The notes: generated by a model from the sequence alone, not told the origin. Numbered from the stretch's first letter, positions 10,694 through 22,499 are shown. The stretch is 64,000 nt of DNA from Bombus terrestris (GCF_910591885.1 NC_063276.1:10664001-10728000); one strand, 5' to 3'. Numbers and translations: made by a program.

Positions 10694-10992
10694 TGTCACG
10701 TAAAATAACACACGAAAAATAGAAAAAATAAAAAAAAGAAACTTTATTTTTTTTCTAACACAGTTCCTCACTCTCTCTATCCTCACTATCCATCCGTTTG
10801 TCAGGGGTCCGCAATCGCCGCCACGCACGCCTTCTCTTCGAACATTTGGCGTAAGGACCGTTGGGATATTAATGGCTTATTAGGCAGTTCGGCGATATAC
10901 ATTGTCTCCGAGTGCCGCCATATCTTTGTCTCCGATTTTAAAGTGAGCCGGTCATGACAGCAGCCTGGTCTTTGATGTGAATTGACGTTACA
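10694..10992 (-). mobile_element. Solo LTR, family A, with TCCT TSD
   Basis: The plus strand starts TGTCACGTAAAATAACA and ends TTGACGTTACA, the reverse complement of family A ends (TGTAACGT... and ...TTTTACGTGACA). It is flanked by TCCT at 10690-10693 and 10993-10996. Inside, on the minus strand, are the family blocks: GGCGGCACTCGGAGACAATGT, CCCAACGGTCCTTACGCC and an AATAAAG polyadenylation-like signal. There is no internal retrotransposon sequence on either side. A short forward A-like start lies just outside at about 10651-10680. Confidence 0.75.
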
Positions 10993-11104
10993 TCCTCACC
11001 GCGTACCCTCAATAACCCTAAGGACCTACCATAAACTTAAACTTTCAGTTTATTAACCCTATAAGTGTTATCGGTTTATGGATGATCCTTAGAATAGTCC
11101 TTAG

Positions 11105-11420
11105 GTTTATTGCACGTTCTTACAAATTACAGAGAAGGCGGGTAGTTACCTAATGGGAAAAACGAATATTTGTCTAACGAAAAAGCTGGTTTTTCCCATG
11201 AATAATGTCACCTGCAAGTCACGTTGGTAGGAGGCTTCCTCCTCCTATCTTCATTTATTAACGTGGGCTATAACCAATTGGCATCGCGAATCGCCACCCT
11301 CACTTTTCGTAACGAAAAGTGTGAACAACGAATCCGCGTTATTAGTTCAAAGGGCATACCCACACCGAGCTTTCCTCCGTAATAATACGAGAACACGTCT
11401 GCACTGAAACTACAAACTCT
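11105..11420 (-). repeat. LTR family C fragment
   Basis: The reverse complement matches the distal part of the C elements at 7850-8117 and 51830-52060: GGAGGAAAGCTCGG, AACGCGGATTCGTTG, ATTGGTTATAGCCC, GGAGGAGGAAGCCTCC and CTACCCGCCTTCTCTGTAA. The proximal end is missing. Confidence 0.6.
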
Positions 11421-11552
11421 CATCAGTCAACATCTCTCAGATCAGTCGCGTAATCTATGCTTATAAAGTTGTGTTATTTAATAAAGTTCGAAAGAAAAGA
11501 AACAAAGTTATGTTACAGCTCAACCTTCTTGTCTTTAAAACCTAGGCCTTAA

Positions 11553-11760
11553 TTTTACGTAACAGTGGCCTGGTCTCTAATGTGGATAGATGTCACACGG
11601 TCGTGGTCACGCACGCCTTCTTCTGAATATTTAACGGAAGGACTACAGGGATGCCGATGGGCCATTAGGCCTATTGAAATTTCCCGACATTTTCGGCCTG
11701 TCGGCACTTACGCTTTATCGCGACATTGTATATGTTTCGTCGGTCTTTCATAAACAGTCT
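11553..11760 (+). repeat. Mixed A/B LTR fragments
   Basis: TTTTACGTAACA at about 11555 resembles the 3' end of family A. GGCCTGGTCTCTAATGTGG is an inverted copy of the A 5' end. From about 11600 the sequence (GGTCACGCACGCCTTC, GAAATTTCCCGACA, TTTCGGCCTGTCGGCACTTA) matches the B-type element near 26.3-26.5 kb. It looks like broken, juxtaposed LTR pieces. Confidence 0.45.
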
Positions 11761-11933
11761 TCCAGCGATGCTATACTATGGACCGAAGAAACCGTTGGGA
11801 AGAGAATTGTTCTTTGCGGTCTAGTATCGCTACAAGTGTTTAAAGAAAAAACACAATATAGCACATACGGGAAAACTAAAAAATATCTATACAAGTTATT
11901 TATTGTAACTTATTTTACTACCGAATAAAAAAG

Positions 11934-12363
11934 TGTGGCGACACTCGACCTCGGAAATTTCTAACGGGTTCGAGGCACAAAACGCTTTATCTTAAAAGCG
12001 CTATGCCGACAAGCCTTAGGTGTCATCGATATCCCTACGGCTCCTTCGTCGAATTTTCGGGAGACCGCACACGTGGCAGTCGTCGCAGACTTCTAACAAA
12101 CGCGCGCGATATCGATGGCCAACAAAGAAAAGAATCGGCGTGGTTTTTGAATCAAAGAGATTCAGTCTGCCCCGAGCTGCGAAGTGCGAAGGATTACGCG
12201 AAACGAGCGCTCTATTTCTTATAACCTGCGTCAAGCATTGATCGTTACCAAGCGTTGTTAATTGTTGTTTGTTGCCAGTTGTTATTGGACGTCAGTTGTC
12301 ACTAAATCAATAAACGTTTTTTTGTTGAAACATCTGAGCCTTCCTTCTACACCTATCACGACA
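11934..12363 (+). repeat. Divergent family A-like LTR
   Basis: Starts TGTGGCGACACTCGACC and ends CCTATCACGACA. In the middle, TCATCGATATCCCTACGGC and CCGCACACGTGGCAGTCG correspond to the A blocks TCATCGATATCCCAACGG and AGCGTGGCAACGGTCACG. An AATAAACG polyadenylation-like signal sits at about 12309. No matching flanking repeats were found, so the boundaries are approximate. It is richer in GC than its surroundings, which explains the several overlapping chance reading frames here. Confidence 0.5.
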
Positions 12364-13212
12364 TACCACTTCAAAAGAAAGTAAAAGAAATGCATTCATA
12401 TTTTTTTAAGATAATAAATACCATTGGGTTAAAAACAGTTCACAGGCTCTCTATGACGTAAAAATAAGAAATAACTTATTCATCAACACAGATACGTAAT
12501 TGGATAATCGTGAATAACATATATAATAAAGAATCTCTGCTTAGGTTTCAAAAAAATATAAATTTGCATGAACATCCGCAGTTAATGAGTCGATATTACC
12601 AAAAACACAGCTATTTCTATTTTTCTCTATCATCAAAATACCAAATTTCTACAAATCATTACTTCGAAGAAATAATCCAAACGCCGTTAAAGTAGCGAAT
12701 TAGACAATCAAGTGCCACAGATCTGAAGTGATTTAACATCGTGCCGATGAAACTTCGATAAAGTTACAACAAGCGAGCTGTCTTGCAATTTATTAGTTCT
12801 TAGTTAGAGCGTAAGTAGCTGTTGGGAAAGTTGTTATCACCGGTGACTAAACGAGCCAATCAAGAACAAGTGTTCTAGCCCGCAACGCCTTCATTTCGCT
12901 TCAGCCGCCATTAAAACGGAAGTTGTGGCAGCCGAGGCATAATTAGAGGCTGAAATCGTTGAACGTCGCATTCCGGCTTTAAAATTCGATATGTTAGGAA
13001 TTCGTTACGTTTTCCAGATATTGTAGAACTGTTGATTTGCAGGTTAATTGATTATGCAGTGAATTACAGAAATATTCATAGCCTTCCGATTGCCAAATAA
13101 TTGATATTATTTTACAAGATTCTTATCGAGAATGATGTATGTTGAATGATGACGTGTGGTAAATAAGATACCTGGCAAAAACATTATTCAATACGTATCT
13201 TATCTTACAACC
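12364..13212. other. AT-rich stretch, no gene found
   Basis: Nothing recognisable on either strand. The segment 12700-13000 is slightly less AT-rich but has no long frame or repeat seen elsewhere in the window. Confidence 0.55.
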
Positions 13213-13920
13213 TTAATAAGCGACTCTGGTAGACTTTTGCGAGCTAAACACGAATCTACAAACTGCTTTTCTTAGAACCCACAGTTCTCGAACAAATCGA
13301 TTAAAAAAAAAATGTAGATTTTCAATTTTAGAACTGTTAATGTTTTCACAGTAGCAGAGTTGTAGTATCGAGTTGCTATTCAGACGAAAAGATTCTATGG
13401 ACTCTAAGTCTCTATTATATTTAAATAATGACCAAAGTGAAAAGGACATCTAAAACGTACCACTTTTAACTTGCATTTCCCAATTTATTTAAAAAAGTAG
13501 AGGTCTAGGAGAAATCTAACCATGGCACGCGATAAAACAGACATTTATGCTAAAGGAAACATCAAGAAAAGCTGAAAAATCATGTTTTGTTTCCAATATA
13601 AAAACGAAACAGTTTGACGAAACATGCGGCAACGTCAGTGGTACTCAATGTTGACGTGTAGATGACCTTTACTTTGATCATTATGTAAACATTTAAATGT
13701 TTATAATGCAATAACGATACGTATCATTTTATTCGTAAGAGAATTTTTTCGTCTGAACAGCAACTCGATAGTTGCTACTGTAAAAGCACAAAACGTCTTC
13801 AAAGCTAAAAATTTTCAAACTTTTTCGAAATAAATATTTTTGCAAGCTGTATTCAAACAAAAAACGGATTACAGATTTGTGTTTAGCTCACGAAAGTCTA
13901 CAAAAATCGCCTATTGATGA
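13213..13920. repeat. Long imperfect inverted repeat (foldback element or hairpin)
   Basis: The left arm (about 13213-13490) is the reverse complement of the right arm (about 13625-13920). Paired blocks include TTTTCGTCTGAATAGCAACTCGAT against TTTTCGTCTGAACAGCAACTCGAT, GTTTAGCTCGCAAAAGTCTAC against GTTTAGCTCACGAAAGTCTAC, and CACTTTGGTCATTAT against TACTTTGATCATTAT. By eye the arms are about 70 percent alike, with small indels, around a loop of roughly 130 bp. No coding content. It could be a palindromic MITE or a hairpin-RNA locus. Confidence 0.7.
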
Positions 13921-15420
13921 ATGCAAAATCGGGAAAAATTTGAAATTTGTTAACCGGTGTAATTATCATAATATTGTATATCTTAAAAATTGAAGCATTT
14001 TTAGCTATCTTAGTACTATTAGGTTTAGTCAGAAACGTATTGCTAGAAGTATCTAATAGTAGCGAAATATGAATATAAAATTCAGTATAAAAGTCTATGT
14101 AGATATTGCAACATTACGTAAAAGTAATGTTACATTTTTCGTGTTGATAACAGACGCAATATAAAATTTAATATGATAAAAGAAATATTGTTCGCATTAG
14201 AAATATTGTAATGAAATTTTAAACATGATAGCCTTTGAATTATAATCAGTTTATTCCGTATCGCATTTTAATAAATTGTACTTTATCGTAAATATATTAT
14301 TATCTTCTAAACGTTTGAATTCGTTTAATATTTAAAATAAAAACATAAAAACCAGTTCCAATATTGTAATATTAACCGAGTATAGAGATTATATTTAAAT
14401 GTGGTTTGAGATATAAAAATTGTAAAAATTATTATAGATCCGGCTTATTGTAAAGAATCGTACTTCCTATTTGTCTTCGTTTCCTTTAAATGAGGACCTT
14501 CATACCATTCATTAGCGTAGCAATTAATTTTCGTAAAAAAGTCTTTCTCATATTTCATCACTTAATTAAATTCGCGTTAATTTCACCTTTGTTTCTGACA
14601 ACTTGTGCAACTCGCTGGAACCAGGACCTCATTAATCGCACAGTTAGTCCAGAATTTTCATGTATTTCAGCAATCTCTCTCTCTCTCTTTCTCTCCCTTT
14701 CTGTTGGTCGAAATTCACGACATCCCCATGAAAAGAACAAGTTTCTCTAAAAAGCCTCATATGATGAATTTTGCATGAAGTAGACATTTGTAACGCATTC
14801 TAGGATTATACTAATCGCGAATTCAGAGGCATCTCTTAATGAATTTTATTTTATTATTCAAGTATACATTGAAGAAGGTTTATAAAGTTAATATACTTAA
14901 TTTATTGGTAAGATATAATTAGATGATCTTTCTTATATTTTAAAAACTAAAAAAAGCAGTTTTCATTTCATATTTGCTGGAGATTAATTTAAAATTTAAA
15001 AGAAACAAAACTATTCATAAAAATTATTATTATTGGTAAAGAAAAGTTTATAATTCAAAATTATGATTGATGTCATTGAGTATTATAAAGTTTTATAATT
15101 GAACATATTCCGTCCGAAGAAAAAGAAAACATGAGGATTTTCTTGGGAAATTCATGATGCTCACCTTCGTAATCAAAAGTCTATTTCAGAAAACGGGACT
15201 AGCAGTTAGATCTGTTTCAATAATTGCAACAGTATTTTTAATTTTCCATATTCATCGTGTTCTCAATAGCCAAATGTATCATAAACGCGGTTATTTCCGA
15301 AGGATGATTTAAATAGATTGTAAGTATGCGATCGATTGACGGCCACCCGGAAGATCTACTGCGACCCTCTCTTAATTAGCTTCGAAGTCCCACGCTCACA
15401 CTCTAAGATCTCTCAAAGGT
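13921..15420. other. AT-rich stretch, no gene found
   Basis: Very AT-rich, with a short CT-rich microsatellite at 14674-14701. No motif-bearing frame was seen. Confidence 0.6.
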
Positions 15421-15544
15421 CCCTCGTGTTTCGAGCGTACGAAAGTGTAGTCAGTGATGCCTAGTGAGCGTTTCTTGTGTTGAGAACCAAACGGCATGCA
15501 TATTTTCGGGACTCGAAACAGTCTCGTCTGTAGCATTGAAACTT

Positions 15545-16095
15545 CAACATCATCTCCAGCAGACGTGGAATAAAAATCGTTCGATCTCTCAGCATCCGGG
15601 AAGAACAATTTCATCCTTGAATCGTTATCATCTTCTCCACCAAACGTAGAGTAAGAATAGTTTAACCTCTCAATATTTAGAGAGAAGACCTCTCGTGTGA
15701 GCTTCTCAACGGCGAACATCCTCTGCATCAGACATGAATTAAGAACCGTTTTAATCCTTCAACATTCGGAGAGAACAATCTCATCTGTGGTTCCCGAATA
15801 GCCAACATCTGCAAGCATTCGTAAAGAAAGTATCGATTAATCAGTCGAAACGATCAATTGACAGTCCTGTGTGAGTTCTTCGACTAGAAACAGTATTTCC
15901 AAACATTCGTAGATCGAAGTATCGTTGAGCAATCTAGTCCGGGCCATTCAATTGCAAACTTCACCACCGAGTATTCGTGGAATAACGTAACGATCGTTCG
16001 TAAATCTTGTCTCAGCAATAAATGATGGTTCGAACTCTTTTCATCGTTCGGAGAATAATAACTCTTAGCGTTGTTGACTGTTCTTTGGTCATTCA
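15545..16095 (+). repeat. Degenerate ~85-bp tandem repeat array
   Basis: About six units are recognisable by the motif TCTCCAnCAnACGTnGA / CAAnCATTCGTAGA followed by AAGnATCGTT. Unit starts are near 15553, 15634, 15722, 15807, 15896 and 15964, spaced 81, 88, 85, 89 and 68 bp. A second marker, CATTCGGAGAGAACAATCTCATC, recurs between them. On the minus strand part of it is open (15728-15396) and encodes a matching protein repeat (ERLNYSYSTFGGEDD / ERSNDFYSTSAGDD), but I see no other sign of a gene. Confidence 0.6.
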
Positions 16096-16158
16096 ACCAC
16101 TACTCTCCTTCGTGAATTAGTTTTCTGAGGGTAATTCAGCGGGTAACAAATATATACA

Positions 16159-16892
16159 TGTAGTAACTTAATGGGTCTTAGAGTAAGGACAAGTAATGAT
16201 GTTTTGGTTTAACAAACAATACTCAATACAACGAACTGATTACAATATCGTCGTACGTCTTATTATCAGACTCGGCTCTCAACTACCCGATTCATACTCT
16301 CCGTCTCCTCCACTCACACTCTCCGGCTTTTGCACTCACCCTCTCTGACTTCTCAACTCACACTGTCTCTAGCATCCCTTTGTCTTTTTTCGCCCCATCA
16401 TGCATGTGTTCCGCAAACACCCGTGGACAGGGTCACGATCGGCATACTTCAAATCCGATGGACCGATGGTGGAGATAAAGATGTGGCGGCCTTGGCGACA
16501 ATGTATATCGCCGAAGTGCCTAATGAGTCATCGATATCCCAACGGTCCTTCCACCGAATGTTCTAGAAGCGTGGCAACGGTCACGTACGCCTACAGAATA
16601 ATGGGGATATTGAGGGGTAACAAACAAAAAAAAAACAGATCCCACCGAAAGTCAAATTGTAAGAGCTTCAGTCTTGGAAAGTCACGGCTGGAGCTCAGAA
16701 CCAAATCGCAGTCAGTGTAAACTTAGAGTACAAGAAATAAATTCTCTTGTTTTTTTATTACATTTTATTTTTTCTTTTCGTTTGAGCTACCCCTTTTTTT
16801 ATTTTACGTGACAGACCCAACGACGCCTCGGCTCTCGCGACATTGTTTATGGTTCGACCGATATCTTAGGCCTTTTTTCCCATGATACTACA
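16159..16892 (+). mobile_element. Chimeric solo LTR, family B with family A segment, TACA TSD
   Basis: Begins TGTAGTAACTTAATGGG and ends CCCATGATACTACA, the two ends of family B. It is flanked by TACA at 16155-16158 and 16893-16896. The 5' part (16159-16436) and the last part (16815-16892) are B sequence, with GCTCTCGCGACATTG and GATATCTTAGGCC. Between them lies family A sequence. About 70 bp of B that other copies have at this point is missing. Confidence 0.75.
16437..16814 (+). mobile_element. Family A LTR segment inside the family B LTR
   Basis: It runs from the CACGATCGGCATAC block to the A terminus TTTTACGTGACA at about 16812. It carries the A blocks TGGCGACAATGTATATCGCC, CCCAACGGTCCTTCC and GTCTTGGAAAGTCACGGCTG, and AAATAAATTCTC as a polyadenylation-like signal. 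The A 5' terminus is absent. The junction falls at a GGTCACG shared by both families. Confidence 0.7.
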
Positions 16893-17548
16893 TACATATA
16901 GTGCAATGTCATTGATATCGGACGTACACACGCTCTTATACATACACAACATAAATTCGTTAAATTTTTCTGGAAATAATGTGATTCTTTTGAGATAAGA
17001 TTAAGTCTACACTTGAAATTAATAATTTAGTATATATATATAATTGTTAATAATTATAGAAACTGTTGTTTGTATATGGATTCATCAAAATTTAAATATA
17101 CATGTACTAAATATTAAATATATATAACGTAAATTAATTACATTTTTTGATGAAAATGATATACACCAATAGTATATAGATAACAAAAAATAGCTTAGAA
17201 ATTTTAATAAACAACTTTATTCAAACAAAAAATTGGATTAAAAGAACATAATGCATATTTAAAGAATACAAAAAGGACAATAAATTAAATTTAAATTGGC
17301 GTTTAAATAAAGAAATATCCGTGATTCAAATTTTTTTCGATTAATACGAAATAGGATTAAATGATAAAAATTTACGAAATTTTGAAAATATTTTCCATTA
17401 TACACCGTATCTTTACTATTTCTGCTGTTAATACTTCCTGCCTTTATTAAAAAAAGATTCATGTTAGATTATCAACACTCTTTATTAGAAAAAAGAAGAA
17501 ACTTTAAGAGCTGTATTTTCATTATTTTCATAAATCTTATATAAAATA
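16893..17548. other. AT-rich stretch, no gene found
   Basis: A/T-rich DNA with short TATATA runs. One minus-strand chance frame (17462-17259) has no recognisable motif. Confidence 0.6.
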
Positions 17549-18051
17549 TGTCGGAGATGTAGGGACATCGGGCCTTTATTTAGGAAGATCCCCAATACTT
17601 GGGCTCGAGGTGACATAAAACTGGTCGCCGAACGTAGCCACAGTCACGGGATGAATGATATGTCTAACAGAGAAAGTACCGATGTTGAGGAACACGCTGT
17701 ATTAACAATCAAGCCTCGGTCAGGAGCAATGTTGATTTTACGCGGAACTGCCTAATAACGGCGCTTGGGAATTTGTTGATATTCCCGATCAATATGTAAT
17801 TGACAAATGTGACCGTATCTGTCTTTTATTTTGCAATCACTTTGGAGAGTTTACTGTTATCGTCTTGGCAGTCAGTCTGAAAGTAACCCAGTGTCTGAGT
17901 TAACGTGTCTGCGTGCTACAAAATGTATTCTATTGTACAAAGAGTTTACCCGTTGACCATGGATTCGTTATTGAGCTCAGGAACATTGCCAATAGCTTTT
18001 GTTATACTTATTAATTATTACGCGCCTAAAATTTCTAACGAAAACACGACA
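17549..18051 (+). mobile_element. Solo LTR, family D (short form), AATA TSD
   Basis: Starts TGTCGGAGATGTAGGGACA and ends AAAACACGACA, flanked by AATA at 17545-17548 and 18052-18055. The first 150 bp (CTTGGGCTCGAGGTGACA, GGTCGCCGAACGTAGCC) and the distal block (GACCATGGATTCGTTATTG) match the longer D copies at 35671-36698 and 42160-43097. Much of the middle is missing or replaced. Confidence 0.65.
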
Positions 18052-18812
18052 AATAAATCTATACTCGGCACAAATAAATGAGATGGAATAACGAATTTCA
18101 AATAAACGAGAAAATTTGTACTTTGTGAACTTTAACGTTTTTACATAAATTGCTTGCTTGTTAGTAGACTATAGATAGTTATGTAAATTCATATGTTTAT
18201 TGTGGTAATTAAAAAGACGAAAATTAGATAGAGATTTCTTTCATCTAGTAAATATCATAGTTAATATTTTACATTAGATATTCTACATAACTTTCCATTT
18301 TTGTACTTTTTGTACTTTTAAATTTCCAACCAATACATACATAAAAATACGCAGTCTAGTTATTAGGAACAATTATTTGCAGTATAATTTATAGCAGTGG
18401 CAATTTCAATAATTTTATCTATTTTCGCTTGTATACACTAATCATCGTAGTAAGAAAACTTCATAGAAGATTAAATAGCTGATGGCGAGTTCCCATTAAT
18501 ATGATGAATGACCAACGAATCGGTATAATCGTCTCGTGTTTAATCGCCCTGCTGCAGCGATGTAAAATCACTAAAACGTCATACAAGGATAGTTGGTCAC
18601 TATGAAGGTAACCTTAAAGAATCTCTCTGTGATGAAGCTGCTCCATTTTGCGGCTATTTCTGGGGTAACTATCCTATAATTTTATCAAGAAAAGTGGTAT
18701 TCACGCGGTACAGTCTTCTAGACGCTATTTACAAATTACGCAGGCAAATGATTTGTACTTGTCTACACGTATAAAGTAAATTGATTAATCGTAATTTTAA
18801 CATCAAAGGAAT
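18052..18812. other. AT-rich stretch, no gene found
   Basis: No repeat family, coding frame or RNA feature recognised. Confidence 0.55.
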
Positions 18813-19476
18813 TGTTACGCCACGAGGCTTAACACAGGCTGTATTTTCTAACCGTCACTCGCGGCCCTACAATGTCTCAGTCAGATCGTCTTATCTGACC
18901 GCCGGATCATATACAATGTATCGACGAGCGCATAGCTGTTGCCAAGCAGCGAGTTCTCGAAACGTCGAATTTGGTCCGTTACGTTTTCCACGCAAGAACA
19001 GACATACGTGATCATAGGCGCGAACGGTGGCGTGACCTAAGGATAGTGGGGGTCGTCTTAAAGAGGAGACAAAGAAATCATCCAAAGTGGTTCAGTTCCT
19101 TGTGACGCGTCGAACATTACACATAGCCAAACATTCGCTTATTCTGTTAAGTATCATATCGTGCTACGTCCACCAAGAGACTAACTTCAAGTGTAAGAGC
19201 CTTGCTCGATACTGTATACATTTACATTATCTGCGTGCGATAAAGTTGTTAATTGTTTATATCTTTTCAATCGTGTAGACTAGTTGTTGGAAATATACAT
19301 TATTATAATTCTGTGACTCTCAGTGTTATACCGCATCAACCACCCCGATTATCCTAACCGAAATACGGGGATCGAACTATTCGTGGTGTCGATTATTCTA
19401 ATCGTAACGGGAATTTACGACTCTCGTTGACGCGTATTCCAACGACCGCGTCTCCCCGCGATAGTACGAAATTACA
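18813..19476 (-). mobile_element. Solo LTR, family C, with GGAAT TSD
   Basis: The plus strand starts TGTTACGCCACGAGGC and ends CGAAATTACA, flanked by a perfect 5-bp duplication GGAAT (18808-18812 and 19477-19481). Read on the minus strand the 5' part is TGTAATTTCGTACTATCG then GGGGAGACGCGG and GTCGTAAATTCCCGTTACG, shared with 7370-7560 and 51275-51430. The distal half is much diverged from those copies. It contains several chance frames but no retrotransposon protein. Confidence 0.75.
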
Positions 19477-20312
19477 GGAATCTTTAAGCGAAGTGAAAGT
19501 TGAGTTTGGAAAATGGAGATTCTATGTAATACGTGTACGAGCATGTTTAACAAGACAAAATTATTTCTCACGATATATAAATACTGTTATTTTTCTTTTA
19601 TGAATGAAGAATATGTATGAATTGGAATTTTTATACAAATGCATATCTTTATAAAACAGTACAATTTTTCTAATAAATCGCAAACTTTTAAAGATTGATA
19701 AAATTTGTTTTATCTGTAGCAAATTTTAGCTATCTACCATTTACTCTTAATCGGTTATATATCTCTATCGGTTTTCTTTTCATTCGAAATTTCGCTAATT
19801 TCCATTCGATATAAAATATGCTATATCATTATTAGATTTAATAATAATAAAAAGTAATAGGAATAATTTTTAAGGAATAAATAATTTTTTTTATCGTACA
19901 GGACAGAAGAAACTAACGATGACACACAATAATTCAAGAAAATATATAGACACATGTAGAAAATTTATTTGACTATTTAATGTGGCGAAGGCGACCAAAG
20001 TCTTGAATCTGGATCTTTTGAATTCGCTGGGCGATTGATTGAAACTGATCATGAACGGATCGATATTGCAGAGTGTCCAGATTATCGGCGCTCGGTCCGC
20101 CGCGAACACGGATGACTGAAACGGATCCTCGAGAGAGGTTTCCACGTTTCATTATTTACAATGTGAATGTATCTTTCGAAATTTTATTAGCACTGCAATT
20201 ATATATGACCATCGTAATTATATTCATAACATTTAGAGGTAATCTAAGAAAAGGTCTCGTTAATCTATATATGTAAATACTGATGCAACGATAACAAAAC
20301 TAATATACGCAA
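19477..20312. other. AT-rich stretch, no gene found
   Basis: A slightly GC-richer patch at 19980-20140 has short frames on both strands without recognisable motifs. I see no supported gene. Confidence 0.5.
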
Positions 20313-20435
20313 TTTGTGTGTGCGTGTGCGTGTGTGTATGTGTGCGTGTACGTGTGCGTGTGTGTATCATAATATAATGTAATGTAATATAATGTAATGT
20401 AATATAATGTAATGTAGTGGAATATGATATAATAT
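20313..20435 (+). repeat. Compound microsatellite
   Basis: An interrupted TG/CG repeat (TGTGTGCGTGTGCG...) to about 20366 passes directly into a TAATGTAATATAATG repeat to about 20435. Confidence 0.9.
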
Positions 20436-20858
20436 CAAAGATTGCATCTTTATTATCGTATTTCGTGTATCGTGTAGAATAAGTTCCGTAATATTTTTAG
20501 GAATTTTTAGTATTTCCACACGTTTACTTTTTGATATTATGCCTTGTGTCACTTGTTATCATTAATAAAAGAGATTGTAATAGATGATAAATTAACACAA
20601 AAGATATTAATTTTTATTAGAATTTATTTAGTTATTAGAATTGTTCAAGATTTGGAGTGGTCGTCCGTTTATAACTTGAACAGCGCATCTCCCTTTTTTC
20701 TGAAATTCCGAATTTCTTACCTCCCAAGTTGTAAACTCTAAAGTAAACATCTGGTATCAATCAGCAACACCAGAGGATATGTGTTCACGAGAGTACACAA
20801 TTACAAGATTGGAAGGAATAGATTCCCACCCCATAAAAGCCATCTCTCACTGCCGTTG
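20436..20858. other. AT-rich stretch, no gene found
   Basis: No recognisable feature before the 5' end of Jockey copy 3. Confidence 0.5.
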
Positions 20859-21061
20859 ACTGCCGAAGCGTGTAGACCTGTTTCTAGTGCTCAGTGAAGT
20901 TCACAATACAACAAGTGACGACCCTCTATCGAAAGTGAGTTGAAACAGAAATGAACCAAGTGTTTTCTAAACTTACTCGTGGAAAATCCAACACTTCTAA
21001 TCTCTAATCCAAATCATAGCCTCCCGACTAATTATTTCAATTTGAATTAACTAGGTCGAAA

Positions 21062-21747
21062 ATGGCCCAAGTAACTAGATCAGGCTCTCATGAGCAAAAC
21101 TGTAACCGTACCGTTCTACCTTCTTCGTAGCAAAAAGATAATGTATCACATCTTTCAAACCACACAAACAATATCAAAAAACGTAAGCTAGATTCAGTCA
21201 AAAAATGTAAACACCAGTTAAAACGAACCGCCAACAAGCCATGTTACCACTTACAACAGATTCGCAATATTAGAATCTACAGACGATTCTGTGGACGTAG
21301 TTGAAACGACAACAAATCAACACACACAAAAATCCTCCTCCCTCACAAATCTTCATTGATGATGTTATTGACATTCAAAGAATGATAAAGTCCACCGAGA
21401 AAGATATTAACAGAGGATTATATACTAAAAATTAAAAATAATCAGGTTAAAATCCTGCCGGTTATTTCAAACTTCCATAGAAAACTAACAAAGTTACTAA
21501 AAACCCTGAAAGCAAACTTCCACACATATCAACTGAAACAAGAAAGACCTTTTCGTGTGGAACTACGCAACATCCACCACTCAGCTAACTTAAATGAACT
21601 GAAACTTGAACTATTAAATCATGGGCATGAAGTAACTAACATTAGCAATATAAGGCATAGAATCACAAAAAAGCCCGCTATCCTTATTCTTTATTGACTT
21701 AAAGCAAAAACCAAATAACAAAGAAGCCTATAATATCAATCGTTTAA
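21062..21747 (+). pseudogene. Jockey gag N-terminal part, copy 3
   Basis: ATG 21062 opens MAQVTRSGS, aligned with the copy 1 start. A TAG follows at codon 23, at the codon where copy 1 has TGA. Downstream the PRE_C2HC-type region is recognisable across frameshifts (ERPFRVELRNIHHSANLNELKLELL, TNISNIRHRITKK). It ends at the TTAA insertion site. Confidence 0.7.
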
Positions 21748-22499
21748 GGGGGTATTTTAGTCTACAAATTTGAAAAAATTGAAATTTTTTTTTTTTCATA
21801 TTTCCAAAGTTTAGACATTCAAGAATATGCCCTTAAAAAGATTTTTTCAAAATTTCAATTATTTTATGAGTTACAGCCATTTTTTATGACGCGGCATCTG
21901 CTCCGGTCCGACTGGAACAAATGAACAGTAGACGGTAGATGCTGTCCGAGTAAACTTGTCTCAAAACTTTAGCGCGATTTTCTCGAAACTAACTTTTTCG
22001 AGTTGGCGTGCACGATATCTCAAGTTCTAATAAACCAATTTATTTGAAATTTGGTGTTGATGTTCTTTATACATTCCTCTATCGCCTGAACCACGCTCAA
22101 ATCAAAATTCTTAATTTTACTATTTTTAAATAATTCAGAATTGCCAAAAAAACATGCCCGAAAGGAAACTTTTTTTTCAAACGGCCGCCATTTTGTGAAA
22201 AAATATTTTTTTGACTTTTTCAAGGTTCATGCTACAGCCGCATTTATACTAATTAAGAATCCGTTCGGCTTTTCTGCTTCAGATGACCAGAAGGGTTGAA
22301 ATCATGCACGTCAGGACACCCTTTTTTTGGATCCCCCACATTGCCATAACTTTGTGAATTTTGAATTTTTTCGGTTAATTTTTTATATAATCTTAAAATA
22401 TCAATAAACAAATGATAAAAAAATGAATAGTAAAAATATTTTTGTTTCCTTTGTACAGAAAACTGTCCGAAATTCATGCCTCTAGACTAGAATACCCCC
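21748..22499 (+). mobile_element. TTAA-flanked MITE with 17-bp terminal inverted repeats (Kolobok-like)
   Basis: Terminal inverted repeats are GGGGGTATTTTAGTCTA on the left and TAGACTAGAATACCCCC on the right (one mismatch). The flanks are TTAA at 21744-21747 and 22500-22503, a clean duplication: removing the insert and one TTAA restores the Jockey gag reading seen in copies 1 and 2. It has no transposase. Both ends match the longer element at 30545-31800, so this is an internally deleted derivative of that family. TTAA targets and a GG-rich terminus fit Kolobok better than piggyBac, whose ends normally begin CCC. Confidence 0.85.

Noticed and set aside
12003..12241. Three overlapping frames of about 73 codons on both strands
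   Set aside because: They result from the GC-richer family A-like LTR. None is shared with other A copies.
18781..19085. Overlapping open frames on both strands
   Set aside because: They lie mostly inside the TSD-marked family C solo LTR and have no retrotransposon or host motif.
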